In this document: positions 22,520 to 33,873 of the stretch, one piece after another
How the letters are laid out: each line of letters starts with the position of its first letter
How positions within the stretch are numbered: position 1 is the stretch's first letter
DNA from: Sialis fuliginosa
Lineage: Eukaryota; Arthropoda; Insecta; Megaloptera; Sialidae
NCBI GenBank assembly: GCA_961205875.1
Contig: OY540812.1
Span: 29,645,098 to 29,709,097 of the forward strand
Reading direction: 5' to 3'
Length of the DNA stretch: 64,000 nt
Made by a program: the position numbers and the translations under genes
Notes under the pieces: model-generated
Databases searched by the model: none
What the model was told of the DNA's origin: nothing
What the model saw: only the letters and a program-made list of their open reading frames with translations

Positions 22520-22688
22520 TATTTTCATATCTAGACATGTGGGGTGTCAAAATGTAGATCTCAATTAGTAGACCATATTTTTATATAGATAATTTTGTAA
22601 CTCAAAAATGCACCTGTGGCTCCAAACAGTCCACGTAGTATGTACTTCGGAACCCTTATGGCATACACCCGTGTATGTCTTGACAGAA
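22520..22688 (+). repeat. Family H end fragment
   Basis: GGGGTGTCAAAATGTAGATC, TCAATTAGTAGA, GCACCTGTGGCTCCAAAC and ACTTCGGAACCCTTATGGCA follow the same order as 49570-49730. Confidence 0.75.
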
Positions 22689-22689
22689 T

Positions 22690-22920
22690 TATATTTCATA
22701 AAAAGTTTTTATGTTTCCTCTTTGATTGGCGTATCTTTGAACTCCATCAAATTCTAATAAAATTTATATGGGACCACTTTGGAAATATATATATATATAC
22801 TCTTTCAAACAAACAAAAAATCATTCTAATCGGATCATATTTGTCCGAGTTATACCCGAACATACATACAAATCAATTAACGAATTGAGAATCTCTCTTT
22901 TGAAGTTGTTTATAAAAAGG
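22690..22920 (+). repeat. Family C fragment
   Basis: GATTGGCGTATCTTTGAACT, TTATATGGGACCAC and TTGAGAATCTCTC match 24470-24650. The 90-codon frame across it is a repeat reading. Confidence 0.7.
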
Positions 22921-23029
22921 TGCATTGATCATACTGGCAACTGAAAGATACATATTTCATTCTACTCACAGCTATTCCTACAATGCAGTAATTATAATTA
23001 TCAACCAAAATAAGTCAAACTGCAAATGA

Positions 23030-23395
23030 AAATTCACAGAAAATACACGTAACCCCCTTCTCTCCCCAGGGGGGCGGGGTCTGCACCTGAGGCACTTAAC
23101 ATGTTCGCACACGTTTCCGTATAACGGCTGATAAATTCGGCGTTGTCGTCTACTTTCAACGCGCACTAATTAAGACGTTTGTCTTGAATTCAAAACCATC
23201 TCTTTACAATTTACATTTTAAATACACGCGTGAGAGGCCTATATCTGGCGAGAGCTTTCCGGTCTTCTTATTTGATTACAATTTGCAACTGTGTGTTGCT
23301 TTGTTTTCTCTTTGTTGTCGTTTTCTTCAGCGTTTTGTTTTTAAAATGTGTGGAATTTGTAAACCGGTCGATTTATTTGTTTAATTTGATCTGCG
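23030..23395 (+). promoter_or_regulatory. GC-richer unique island, possible promoter or exon
   Basis: Contains CCAGGGGGGCGGGGTCTGCA, CGTATAACGGCTG and CGCGTGAGAGGCCTATATCT. None of this recurs in the window. It is a candidate for host regulatory or 5' exon sequence. The 66-codon plus-strand frame from 23184 has no recognised domain. Confidence 0.25.
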
Positions 23396-23634
23396 TTTGA
23401 TTAAAATAGATTTGTTTCGAAATTAGAATAAAAAACATTTTTACGAAAAAAAAATCTGAAAAGTATATAATAAAAATAAACTGCCCTGGTCGGCACAAGA
23501 CTTTTTTATACAGTTGTAAGAATAAATGCTATTTTCATAGATAACTGGATTATTCATACATATTATTATTAAAATTATTTTTAAATTAAAATTAAAATTA
23601 TTATTTTTGGTCAATTCATAAAAGATACAAAAAA

Positions 23635-24015
23635 AAATTGAACATAAATTATAGAAAATAAGGTTCTCTACAACTTTTATTATAAACATTTTTTTCTGTT
23701 ATGAACCTATTGAAAAAAAAAAAAAAGATTATTTCCTTACACAATTTTTTTTTAAATATATAAATATAACAAAAATTATAGATAGTAATATTCTCTATAA
23801 CTTGTATCTAAAACATTTTTTTCTAATATGTACCGTTTAAAAAATAATGCAAAAAATTCAAAAATTAAAGAAAATCGATTATTTCCTAAATAAAAATTTT
23901 GGGAGGAAAAATGAACAGAACATAAATTATAGATAAGAGCATTTTCTATAATTTCAATCTAAAACATTTTTTTCTACTGGGGACCGTTTCAAAAATAATT
24001 CGAAAAATTCAAAAA
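23635..24015 (+). repeat. Three diverged tandem units of 130-150 bp
   Basis: The word pair AACATAAATTATAGA and AAAACATTTTTTTCT recurs, starting near 23640, 23768 and 23919. A further copy begins at the right edge of the window (about 63900). Downstream, at 24120-24300, there is unassigned sequence with CACACAGACACACACCC. Confidence 0.7.
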
Positions 24016-24329
24016 TTGACATCAGTAAACATCCGCTTCCGGTTTAGTTATGGTTTTCAAAAATAGGAGGTGCACATCTAGAGTATACAAGAACCTTAAA
24101 TTTGAAATTTCATGTCTGCAAGTCTTACCGTTTTGGCTGTAGAGCGTTCACAGGCACACAGACACACACCCACAGACGTCATTGAGAAAATGGTCGTACG
24201 TGTTCAGAGACCCTCAATAGTGTAATTCCGTTGAAATCTCGAGTTCGAATTTTTTCATGATCACTATTATACTTTATTATACAGTACATTTCATGTATGT
24301 ATAATAAAGTAACAATATTTAAATTTAAC

Positions 24330-24665
24330 AGTTTTTGAAGTTGAATTAACTTTTTTCTTTATTAAAAAGTTTTTTATTAGCATGGCACCGACATCAAAAA
24401 CTGTTAAATTTAATTATTATAATACTTTGAAGTCTGTTTTATTTTTTTCTTGAAAAGTTTTTTTTCCCCCTTTTGAGTGGCGTATCTTTGAAGTTCATAG
24501 TCAGATTCTGATAAAATGTATATGGGACCACCTCGGGAGTATACTCTTTAAAACAAAAAATCTTCCAAATAAGTACATTTGTCGGAGTTATTCCTGAACA
24601 TACGTAAAAAATATATAAGTATTGTCGAATTGAGAATTTCATTCTTTTTGAAATCGGTTAAAAAG
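24330..24665 (+). repeat. Family C repeat, uninterrupted copy
   Basis: Runs from TAAAAAGTTTTTTATTAGCA through CCGACATCAAAAACTG and TTTTGAGTGGCGTATCTTTG to GAAATCGGTTAAAAAG. It gives the empty site for the D insertion near 5 kb. Confidence 0.7.
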
Positions 24666-24839
24666 TAGAGACCCGGAAAAAAAAATTCTCCCTACGTATA
24701 GATCAAATTTGATCTAATTTTCTCAAAATTTCTTTATGCGTCAATAATAATAATATATTTACTTATTGTTAGATTTAAGTACATCATAGTAAGACTTAGG
24801 GCCGGAATGAAAGGTCTGGAGACCCTGAAACAAAATTAT

Positions 24840-25195
24840 ATTTTTCTGCCACACTGCATGGATGTCAATATGACATTTAAATCGTCAAAATGACATTTGA
24901 TATGTCAAAGTAAATAGCGATTGTATTTTTTTGATTTTTTATGCAAATAGAGATAAATTATTTTCGTAAGACAATATTTTATTACAGAAAATGTGATGAC
25001 TTATTTTATATAAAATTGAATGCTCTACAAAAAAGATTCCATTAAACTTTCACGTTGAGATATATTTGAAAAATAACTATTTTCGGATGTAATTTTAATG
25101 ATTTTTAAATGGAACCTTCCTCTAATTAATATCGGTTCAATGGTTCATGAGTTAAGATTCAGACAGACACGGAAAAATATATATCAATTTTTATA
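24840..25195 (+). repeat. Family A, diverged copy
   Basis: GTCAAAATGACATTTGATAT, GAATGCTCTACAAAAAAGAT, ATCGGTTCAATGGTTCATGA and CAGACAGACACGG are in family A order. The GGAC tract is lost and about half the element is missing. Confidence 0.65.
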
Positions 25196-25520
25196 TCAAG
25201 TTGAGCAACATATTTCAATTTTATCAAAATTCATTAAATCAAATTTTTATTGTTGTCACAAGTTATTCGACATGATCTAACTACATTAGTTTGTAGTTTT
25301 GTAGAAAATATCCGTTATAATACCCTCATAGAGAAATGAGGATGCGGATATTTTAAAATTCAAAGTTGCGGATATGTAAATTAATGAGGATAATCCGCAG
25401 TTGCGGATTCGGATACGAATGTCTGTTACAACTCTACATAGGGCCATTGTATTCTCCGACATTTTATCTTACCTCCTTGACAACAAACCTATCCCTTTAC
25501 TGTATAGTCTAAACAGTCTA
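25196..25520. other. Short word repeat, no gene
   Basis: Several GCGGATAT / GTTGCGGATT words (25340-25420) form a weak local repeat. Confidence 0.35.
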
Positions 25521-26359
25521 ATGCCCGTTTGCACCGTATTAAACTTAAGTCAGGCTTAGCTATAAGTCTGGATTAATTCTGAGCAAAGCTTAAGTTTTGT
25601 TTCGTTTGCACCGTCTCCCAAGCCATCATGCTTAGCTATAAAACCGTTAACCATGACAACACTGTAAAAATCTAGTAAATTTTTATATCTTACGTTTGTG
25701 TACTTACACAAAGAGGCTGATTTTTCAAAAACGCATCTGTCAAACACATATTTTAGTCGAAATTTAAAACAGAGAACCATAATTTCGAAATAGAAATGTA
25801 TTTTTTATTTCTATGTCTAGTAAGACATAGAAATAAAAAAGGAAACATTTAAAAAAAATGAAAGAATAATTTAAAGTATTTTTATTTATTTATACATATA
25901 ATAGTCATCAAACGAAACCGTTGATAAAAATTATATTCATCCATATCATTAAAATAATTTGAACGGGCATAATTCAGTCTTGGAAAGCCAAACTCAATAA
26001 TATCTATAATGTCTAAATCGTCCTCAAAAATATTGTGCATTCAAATATCCATGATTAAATTCTACACAAAACAAATTATACTTAACACAAAGAAACAGAA
26101 CTGTGTGACAGACGTTTATAGGTTATGCAGTAATGTCCAGGTTATGTACAATAAGTATGTCGTTTGCCGATGTAATGGCCATGCGCAAACACTCGATTCC
26201 TTTTGATTACTTAATTTAAGTTTGACTTAAGACCTCGCTAACAAGGACTTAGATTTAAGATAGACTTAAGAAATTGTGCAGAACGGCGCAACGAAAATCG
26301 TTGTCTTAAGATTGACTTAAATTTAAGTCAGACTTAACTAACACGGTGCAAACGGGCAT
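25521..26359. mobile_element. PIF/Harbinger-like element remnant
   Basis: The ends are inverted repeats, ATGCCCGTTTGCACCG on both sides, followed by CTTAAGTC-type words that recur as subterminal repeats (25546, 25585, 26217, 26265, 26308). The 839-bp element encloses a minus-strand remnant resembling the N-terminal region of Harbinger-family (HARBI1-type) nucleases. G/C-rich ends of this kind plus that remnant support PIF/Harbinger; a 3-bp TAA target duplication is not clear at the flanks. Confidence 0.7.
25883..26041 (-). pseudogene. Harbinger-type transposase N-terminal fragment
   Basis: A 52-codon frame reads MHNIFEDD, then LDIIDIIEFGFPRLNYARSN, then YFNDMDEYNFYQRFRL before losing similarity and stopping. 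The pattern of an aromatic-rich stretch followed by F-x-x-R-F-R-L is familiar from the region before the DDE nuclease domain of HARBI1-type proteins. The catalytic domain (about 250 residues further on in intact proteins) is absent, so the fragment cannot transpose. The family assignment is from memory of the motif and was not checked by a search. Confidence 0.55.
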
Positions 26360-26646
26360 CAGTAAAGAAACAGTTTTTGTTCTCTAGATGTCATTGTTCA
26401 TGTAATCCATCATAAAAAATAAGGATAAATTATATTTCTACTATAAGAGGTACTTTGCTATTTTTTTAAATATAAAACAAAAGGAAAACCGTATTCCCAT
26501 GTGTATAATATTATAAAATATGTTAATTTTTGATTAACATTTTAAATTATTCTTTTAAAAATTATTATACATAATATAAACACATGCACACTTACCAAGG
26601 TGTTGTAAAGTTACGCTTTGGGTCGAAACGAACCAATCATCCAACC
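26360..26646. other. AT-rich, nothing recognised
   Basis: No repeats or frames of note. Confidence 0.4.
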
Positions 26647-27273
26647 TAGAGCTGGGCGCGGGACGTGAATTTTTTGGGTCACGACCATGACCCGACGTGA
26701 GTGTGAGCGATTGTCAAATCTTGAATCGTGAGCATACGTGATCGTGAGTCAATGTAAAACAATCATGCGTGAGTACATTTTTGTCGTGCGTGAGTCCGTG
26801 AGTATATTTTAAAGATAATTTTTTTTATAAACTTGTTTGATATTTTTTTAATATTTGAACTGATGCATAAATAAAATAACGTTTTAAAACGAATTTTTAC
26901 ATTAAAAAATACAGTATAAAAAATAAACGTCAATTTTAGAAGAAGCACTTTCACATGGTCAGTATTGCCAACTCTACCCGAACACCAAAAAACTCCAAAT
27001 TTAAAAATGCATTGTTGCTTTATTAACTTCCCAACTGAAAGTTACTTTATTTTTGTTTTGTTTGCTATTACTTGCACTAAATATGCTGTTTAGAAAAAAT
27101 AATACGAATATAAAATACATACTTATTAAACTACGCAAAAAAAAATTATTTATAACAATTATATTAAATCGTGTCACGAACGTGACCCGCCGTGCATGAT
27201 CGGGCGTGAGTAAAAAAATAGGATTCGTAAGCGTGCGTGATCGTGAACAAAAATTACTAACGCGCCCAGACTG
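26647..27273. mobile_element. hAT-like element with CGTGA subterminal repeats
   Basis: Starts TAGAGCTGGGCGCGGG and ends CGCGCCCAGACTGG, an inverted CTGGGCGCG. Both subterminal regions are full of CGTGA/TCACG words (26685-26800 and 27172-27250), as expected for transposase-binding sites. The 8-base flanks do not match, so the exact boundary is uncertain. No transposase remains. Confidence 0.6.
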
Positions 27274-27367
27274 GAACTGTTAAGCTCCTGATGAGGACTT
27301 CATGTGAAGTCAAAACACATGTCGAGTGACATTGTTTTAGTGTGGTTAAGGTGTATATTTTTAGTTT

Positions 27368-27394
27368 AATAATAATAATAATAATAATAATAAT
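27368..27394 (+). repeat. (AAT)n microsatellite tail
   Basis: About nine AAT units directly follow the 3' end of the non-LTR remnant. Confidence 0.9.
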
Positions 27395-27490
27395 ATGTGT
27401 ATTTATTCAGTCGGTACAGAGTACATTAAATAAGTCAGAAGAAATATTTTACCGTTTAATTAAAGGTAATATATATTAAGTGTTAATGAT

Positions 27491-27700
27491 CTATGCATTG
27501 TCGAAAAACTCATGTAAGCTGTAGTGACACTTTTCTATCAGATATTCTCTTAACACAACTTTTATTTTAGAGACTGGAAGATCTGTTATACGTTTCGGTA
27601 TCTTATTAAATATTTTAATAGTATTATTTATGACATTTTTATATACTATGGCTTTGCGGGTTTGAATAGATTTTATATTATGTTTATGTCTTTGTTTAAT
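27491..27700 (-). pseudogene. Reverse transcriptase C-terminal fragment (non-LTR)
   Basis: A frame of 70 codons ending at a TAG (27491-27493) reads KSIQTRKAIVYKNVINNTIK, then contains NKIPKRITDLPVSKIKVVLR and EKCHYSLHEF close to the end. The spacing of a NK-L/I-P word, a K-x-K-x-x-L-x-E-Y-L word and a C-terminal YS-x-x-EF word is typical of the last residues of Jockey/CR1-like ORF2 proteins. A stop at 27701 and a likely frameshift cut it from upstream sequence. The RT catalytic motifs lie outside and are gone. The clade is a guess. Confidence 0.6.
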
Positions 27701-27750
27701 TTAAGAGATATAGCTTTGTTTGTATGAGTAATAAGGCTGAGGGGCGTTTT

Positions 27751-28960
27751 GTCAACTGGGGCATATTGTACAGTTTTACCCTACTGAGTGAACGCCAAAA
27801 TCGAGTGATCATGGCTAACTTTGTTATTATTGGAGCTAGAAGATCGGTTAAATGGGCGAAATAACAGTATTTTTTTCGGAATGATATATGGCGATGTCAA
27901 AAAACAATTGAATGTCGAATTTCAGAGATATATTGAAATATATAACTTATTGGATTATAAAGATGAGAATTTTGTCTTTATAAAAGTGGAGAAAATGCAT
28001 AGTGGTAAAATTGATAAAAAAATAAGTTATAACAAGTATAAAATTAATAGAAAATATCAAAAAATAGTGCGCTATATAAATATAATAATACCTATTGTAT
28101 AAACAAATGATTAACATTTTTAAAACACGTATTTAAGGTATTTGAATTTTGTTGTTAAAGAAAAATAAACCTATAATTTATTATAATTTTTTATCAATAA
28201 TTCTGAAAAAATTCTGAGAAAAATCCTTATTTTAACAACGAATTCTTATACATATAATATACATTATATATGTATATACATATAATATTATCTTGTAAAA
28301 AATTGGATTAAATAATATATAAAATTTATAAATTCTACAAACTTTTAAAAAAAAAATATGTTACTTATATTAAAAAATTTGGATTATAAAAAACTTAATT
28401 TGACGACCAGAATCTTTATGATTTCAAATAATATAGTATGTATAATAAACGTTTTACAAAAATCATCTAAATTGGTTCTACTTTTGTGGGTTCCAAAGTT
28501 TTGACGATTTTTTGGCTTCACTACTCGTCTACAAAAAAAAACATGTTTTAAAAGAATTACAGTCAGAATCTGACCTTTATCTTGGACAAAACATTTCGAC
28601 TCTATGACCATTATCATACTTCCATTTCTTTCGCGAACGTAGAAATAGTGAAAAATAATAATTGTTTCACATAAAATTAACGAATGAAACAAGTGTACAC
28701 AAACATAATATAATAAATCTTTATTAGTACGATCCTGCACACCATTTGTATATATTGTCACGTAATATATTTACAAAATGTATACCCATCAAACTATATT
28801 CTGTCGGAGATATGTACATGATTTGTAATTTTGTGTATGACATGTGATATGAATTCTAATTTGTCATAATTCTCGACACAAATACACCATGATTTAATTA
28901 ATAATGTACACACACACACACAAACAATTAAACCTCAATGATATTGAGACCCCAAACAAT
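27751..28960. other. AT-rich, no assigned gene
   Basis: Two fairly long frames (27821-28102 plus and 28384-28761 minus, 93 and 125 codons) are open but of biased, AT-driven composition, and I recognise nothing in them. A (CA)n stretch lies near 28908-28922. The segment 28970-29165 looks like a decayed minus-strand family A head (GATTTCAAAATTACC and TGTGATAATTTTTGAAAACA). Confidence 0.4.
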
Positions 28961-29164
28961 TCGCAATTATTTTGCAATATCGACAGTTATGATGAACCGC
29001 GATGTTTTTGACTTTATTCATTTGTTTTTGAAAATAATTAGTTCTAACAAGTATTTACTTCTGCGTCATATTCAAATCATAGATGGAATCTATGTGATAA
29101 TTTTTGAAAACAGGAAAAATGTTGGCATCCGATTTCAAAATTACCACTTGGTCTTACAATTTAG

Positions 29165-29955
29165 AGTAAAAAAACATCTGCCAAGTAAATGCACAGTGCT
29201 TCCTCGTGCTAAATTCACTAAAACCGATAGTGTTCAGATAAATTGCCTGGCATTGGTTAACCATTTAATTTTTATACAAATTTTACTAAAAAATCTTAGT
29301 TCGAAATTTTTCTTAAAACGCACCTGAATATTTTTTCATATATTTTTAATTTTTTGACAATTTCAATCTAAATCTAAATTTATGCAAATGTCAAAATGAC
29401 ATTTAAAACGTCAAAGTGACATTTAAAACGCCAAAATGACATTTCATATATCCAATCAAATATCAATTTAGAAAAACAAAACACGAATTTTTAAAATAAA
29501 TTGAGATAAATCTTTGTAAGGGAATATTTTACAACAAACGTAGTAGACCCATATTATAGGAAATTTAATGCTCTACAAAAAATATTCTATAAAATTTTCT
29601 CGTAACATGTGTCGTTCTTGAGATATCTTGAAAAATGAAATATTTTGGGGTGTCATCCCTCCCCCTTACACATAATTTTGAAGATTTTGAAATGGGCCGT
29701 CCTCAAACCAAACCCAACCATCCGACCAAGTTTCAATAATATCGGTTCAGTGGTTCATGAGTTATGCGTGTGACAAGGATTCAGGGGACAGACGGACGGA
29801 CGGACGGACGGACAGACAGACAGACACGGAACGAAAAGTGTTTGTTTTGATGTGAAACGGATAAATCAATTTAAAATTTGGAGAACTTTTTTTTTGTCTC
29901 AATCTGAAACGATCACATAGCTTCTCGTATCTTCGATATTGCGAGGAAGCAAAAA
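29165..29955 (+). repeat. Family A, nearly full-length copy 2
   Basis: AACATCTGCCAAGTAAATGC, GCTTCCTCGTGC, AACCATTTAATTTTTATACA, GAATATTTTACAACAAACGT, GGTTCAGTGGTTCATGAGTT, five GGAC units (29791-29812) and ATATTGCGAGGAAGCAA come in order. It serves as the reference copy. It includes a three-unit 20-bp tandem repeat at 29386-29455. No reading frame is conserved between copies. Confidence 0.85.
29386..29455 (+). repeat. Three 20-bp palindromic units in family A
   Basis: GTCAAAATGACATTTAAAAC repeats three times with small changes; each unit centres on the palindrome-like ATGTCAAAATGACAT. The same array is present at 43547-43595 and 24866-24915. Confidence 0.8.
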
Positions 29956-30029
29956 AACAGTTTTCATTCCGTCTTGTCACATGTATAACTCATGTTCACT
30001 GAACGGATTTTAATGAAACTCGGTTCTAT

Positions 30030-30235
30030 ACAAAAATAAATACGGACAAGTGCGAGTAGGACTCGCGCGCTGAGGGTTCCGTACCGTTATATAAAACTTT
30101 ATTACTAACAATAATTATATAGTTATACGTAGACAATAGACCCGATTAATTAAATTTGTCACGTAATAATTCCACATAGAATTATACATTTTTTTACTTT
30201 TTCCTTTACTAGTATGAGACCTTCCTCCGAGAATA
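30030..30235 (+). mobile_element. CGGACAAGTGCGAG-type element, 5' part
   Basis: ACGGACAAGTGCGAGTAGGA, CTCGCGCGCTGAGGGTTCCG and ATTATATAGTTATACG begin a repeat of a type frequent in insects. A minus-strand relative lies at 44395-44573. Truncated; no ORF. Confidence 0.7.
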
Positions 30236-30334
30236 AAATTTCAAAATTCTAGGTTCACGAGAAGTATCTTATAGGTTTTGATATTAGTGCGTTATTCTGA
30301 CAGTATCAAAATATGCTTTGAAAGGCCGTATTTT

Positions 30335-30900
30335 TTTGCTGCAATATCGAAGATCCGAGACGAGAAGCTTTCTAATAGTTTTAAAATGAGACAAAAAATT
30401 GTTCTCCGATTTCAAAATTTTAAATTAATCTTTCTGGTTAAGGTCAAGACAAAAACTTTTCGTTCCGTGTCTGTCTGTCTGTCCTATGAATCCTAGTTAC
30501 ATGCAGAACTCATGAACCGATATTAATGAAACTTGATTGGATGGTTGGGTTTGGCTTATGGACGATTCCATTTCAAAATCATCAAAATTGTGTGTAAGGG
30601 GGAGGGGTGACATCCCAAAATATTTATTTTTTCAAGGTTTCTCAATTTCCTATTATATATGTATAAAATATTCCCTTACACAGATTTATCTCAATTTGCT
30701 TTAAAAAATCGTGTTTTGTTTTTTTAAATTGATATTTCCATTGATATATTAAATGTCATAATCAGGTACCTACTAACGTCTATCGAACTAATATTTTTTA
30801 GTAAAATTGTATAAATTCATTAGTTTTTATTTAGATTGTTCAATAATTAATTATCTTTGATGAATTTAGTATGAGGAAGCACTGTGCATTTACTTTACTG
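30335..30900 (-). repeat. Family A, inverted copy 3
   Basis: Contains the reverse complements of the family A tail (AATATCGAAGATCCGAGACG), core (CGTTCCGTGTCTGTCTGTCT) and head (GAGGAAGCACTGTGCATTTA). With copy 2 it forms a loose inverted pair around the 30030-30235 element. Confidence 0.8.
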
Positions 30901-31298
30901 TTTGTGACAGACAAATGATGATGATTTGTCAGCTAGAAACAGACAAACAATATAGTAATTTTTCTTATTTGCAGGTAAACATTTTTGCATAAATGAATAT
31001 CATGTATAGAGAGTTTGTAACAAGGATAAAATTTAATAAAACTTTTATTTTTAGGTACGTATGTATAATATTATTATGTAGGCAGGTACGTTTATGAATA
31101 AATTTAAATACATGAGTTTCCTATTGGCGTTCTTAGTAATCAAATAAAAGTCTATAAATATAATATTATCTAATAAACTTTCTACAGCTCTCCGATACAA
31201 AGTAAACATGTAGTGTGTACAATACATTTTATATACAGTGGGCAAAAAATACACCCACTGGTCGAAAATGGGAAAATTATTCGCTCTTAAACTTAAGG

Positions 31299-31855
31299 AT
31301 ATACCGGATGTTCCAGAAATCCAGACCACCCGTCCACTATGTCTTACGCCCAAACTAATGAAGATAGAGTTTTATGACAAAAAATTTACTATATGTTTCG
31401 ACCCTAAAGAATTTCAGGAAAATATTTTCAACTCCCTAAAAAAAACCTTGGGGAGTAATTTGAGGGGTACATGCTCGTTTCTCAACTATATCAAATGGAA
31501 TGGTATATCCAAAAGTACATATTTTGAAAGATCATAAAAAAGTAAGAAACTTTTCCAAAAAAAAATTTTTTAATAAAATTTCATTAATATTTAACAAAAC
31601 TAGTCGCCATATTTTCTAAACAATTGAATGTTTAGGGACAAGTCGCCATATTTTCTAAACAATTGAATGTTTAGAAAATATGGCGACTTGTTCCCAAATT
31701 TTAGGGTTTTACTTAAAGTGCTCTAGTTTTGTTAAATATTAATCAAATTTTATTTTCAATTTTTTTTTAGAAATTAGAAATAATTACCTTTCTAATGATG
31801 TATAATTGTTCGAGATTTGTATAGTTTAAAGTGTCATACGCGACATATCAAAAAT
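31299..31855 (+). mobile_element. Element D, second truncated copy
   Basis: TACCGGATGTTCCAG, ACGCCCAAACTAATGAAGAT, TTTCGACCCTAAAGAATTTC and AAATGGAATGGTATATCC match the left arm of the 5-kb copy. After a hairpin the interior appears in inverted order (TTTAAAGTGTCATACGC), and the right arm is missing where family A copy 4 begins. Confidence 0.75.
31639..31690. repeat. Perfect 23-bp stem hairpin
   Basis: CAAGTCGCCATATTTTCTAA with its exact complement downstream and a 6-base loop. A third partial copy of the same word lies just upstream (31610-31640), and a related word lies at 5528-5560. Confidence 0.9.
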
Positions 31856-31861
31856 GCAAAA

Positions 31862-32562
31862 GTTCAATTTTGGTGTTTAGATAAATTGCCTGAAATTGGT
31901 TAACCATTTAATTTTCATACAATTTTACTAAAAAATATTAGTTTTCGTATATTTTTATTTTTTTGACAATTTCAATCTAAATCTAAATGTATGCAAACGT
32001 CAAAATGACATTTAATATGTCCAAGCAAATATCAATTTAGAAAAACAAAACACGATTTTTAAAAATAAATTGAGATAAATCTTTGTAAGGGAGTATTTTT
32101 TAACAAACATTGTAGACCCATATTATAGGAAATTTAATGCTCTACAAAAAATATTCTATAAAATTTTCACGTAACATATGTCGTTCTTGAGATATCTTGA
32201 AAAAAATAATATTTTGGGATGTCAACCCTCCCCCTTACACAAGATTTTGATGAAACGTTGTAGACCCATATTATAGGAAATTTAATGCTCTACAAAAAAT
32301 ATTCTATAAAATTTTCACATAAAATGGGACCATCCTCAAGCCAGATCCAACCATCCGACCAAGTTTCAACAATATCGGTTCAGTGGTTCATGAGTTATGC
32401 GTGTGACAAGGATTCAGGGGACAGACGGACAGACACGGAACGAAAAGTGTTTGTCTTGACGTGAAACGGATAGATCAATTTAAATTTTGAAATCGGAGAA
32501 CATTTTTTTGTGTCAATCTAAAACGATTACAAAGCTTCTTCGATATTGCGAGGAAGAAAAAT
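31862..32562 (+). repeat. Family A, copy 4, with internal duplication
   Basis: Lacks the first 60 bases but otherwise follows family A. A block of about 68 bases (32107-32176, beginning ACATTGTAGACCCATATTAT) is repeated 148 bases downstream (32255-32324). Copy 7 at 43.4 kb has the same duplication at the same offset, so the two form a subfamily. Confidence 0.85.
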
Positions 32563-32679
32563 AACCTACACCAATTTAAATATCAGGTGTTCAAAACAAA
32601 ATAATCCAATTCAATTTAAGAAAAATACATACATAATGATAAAAAAAATGCTATGAAAACTGGTAAAAAAGAGTACCGA

Positions 32680-32850
32680 CCGACACAGTCTGGTGAAAAG
32701 TGCAAACTTGTGCAACAACAACAGTGTTGGCAACATGTCGTGGGCCATTAGCCCTGTTTGGCAGCGCGCCTGGGCCACGGGGGCCCCCAAAAGGGGTAGG
32801 GGGCCACATACACGGCCGCATGGCTCCCGTCCAGGAACAATTATCACTCT
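32680..32850. repeat. GC-rich segment, probable element fragment
   Basis: GGCAGCGCGCCTGGGCCACG and GGGGGCCCCCAAAAGGGG-type words are sharply GC-rich against the flanks and resemble interiors of hAT-like elements such as the one at 7.5 kb. No matching ends were found. Confidence 0.35.
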
Positions 32851-33029
32851 AATGTCTGTCGGTTGAGACCGCCAGATTATACGATCTCGTATAATTAGAT
32901 TTTTGCATCTAGGTTATGTATGCATGGGCATGGGCGGCTGCAGTTCAACTATTTCAGGGGGGCTGATCTCCGATATTTATATAAAAAAAACATTAATTAT
33001 GTATTTCAAATACAATAAAAGGTGTTTAA

Positions 33030-33150
33030 TCCAGTGTAGAGCTGCATGCCGAGACGAGAGTGCCTTAAAGTCGGACGAGACGAGACCGAGACGAATTTGG
33101 CTTAGACTGAGACGAGATCATCTAAAATTTTTACAAGATAAGACTGAAAT
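33030..33150 (+). repeat. Family N, GAGACGAGAC-word repeat
   Basis: AGAGCTGCATGCCGAGACGA, GTGCCTTAAAG and several GACGAGA words. The word ACTTCTGCATGCGACTCTAC at 33675 may mark its far end, inverted. The stretch between (33150-33670) is otherwise featureless. Confidence 0.5.
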
Positions 33151-33873
33151 ACATGTTTCCAAAAACAAGAAAATTTTAAAAAAAATTTTGTGTCGAAACT
33201 CTACATAATTAAAAATGTATGCACTATGGGCTTCAGAAGTCGTCTGCCACCCTAAAGGTGAGAATCGCTTACTACAGATTCGAAAATATTAAATCAAACA
33301 TAATCAGTTATCTTTTTATAGGGCGGAACTTATATAATTACATCGTTTTAAATAAAAAACATAAATATACGTCCATTTCATTAATTAATTTTATATCAAG
33401 TTTAACATAATTAAATACTAAATTCGGTATATCAAATAATATTTATTTCCGCAAAATTTACTTAGACAATTTTCAATAGATTACATATTAATTTAATCGC
33501 ACAAATATACGAGATGAGTACTATAAACGAAGAGTACTTCTTTATGTAGCAAATGAGTTTCAAAATATATGTCTTTGTTTGGTACATGGAGAAATGATTT
33601 AAATATTATAATAATCAAATGGGAGGAGCCTACTAAGTTTGTAATAAGCGAATTTCAACGAAAACTGGTCGACCACTTCTGCATGCGACTCTACATATTA
33701 ATACATCTTTTAATTTTCAAAAACATTTTTTTATATTTAAAAATGGTGGCTGTACGACACTCGCTTTAGAGAAGGTCGAGCTGAGCGGAAGTCAGTAGCG
33801 TTCACAGGCTATAACTTCGGAAGGAGTGCGATTTCACATTAAAATTTTAGGAAAATATTTTACACATGTTTAA

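Larger units (their letters stand above)
27363..27750 (-). mobile_element. 3' end of a non-LTR retrotransposon
   Basis: Read on the minus strand, a reverse-transcriptase C-terminal remnant is followed by an untranslated stretch, CGACTGAATAAATACACA, and an (ATT)n tail. A microsatellite tail and severe 5' truncation are usual for LINE-type insertions in insects. Beyond the tail, GATGAGGACTTCATGTGAAG then ACATGTCG near 27290-27325 resembles the 3' region of another such element. Confidence 0.65.

Noticed and set aside
28384-29327. The two longest open frames (125 and 129 codons)
   Set aside because: Composition follows the AT bias, no known domain is visible, and the second runs into a family A copy, where other copies break the frame.
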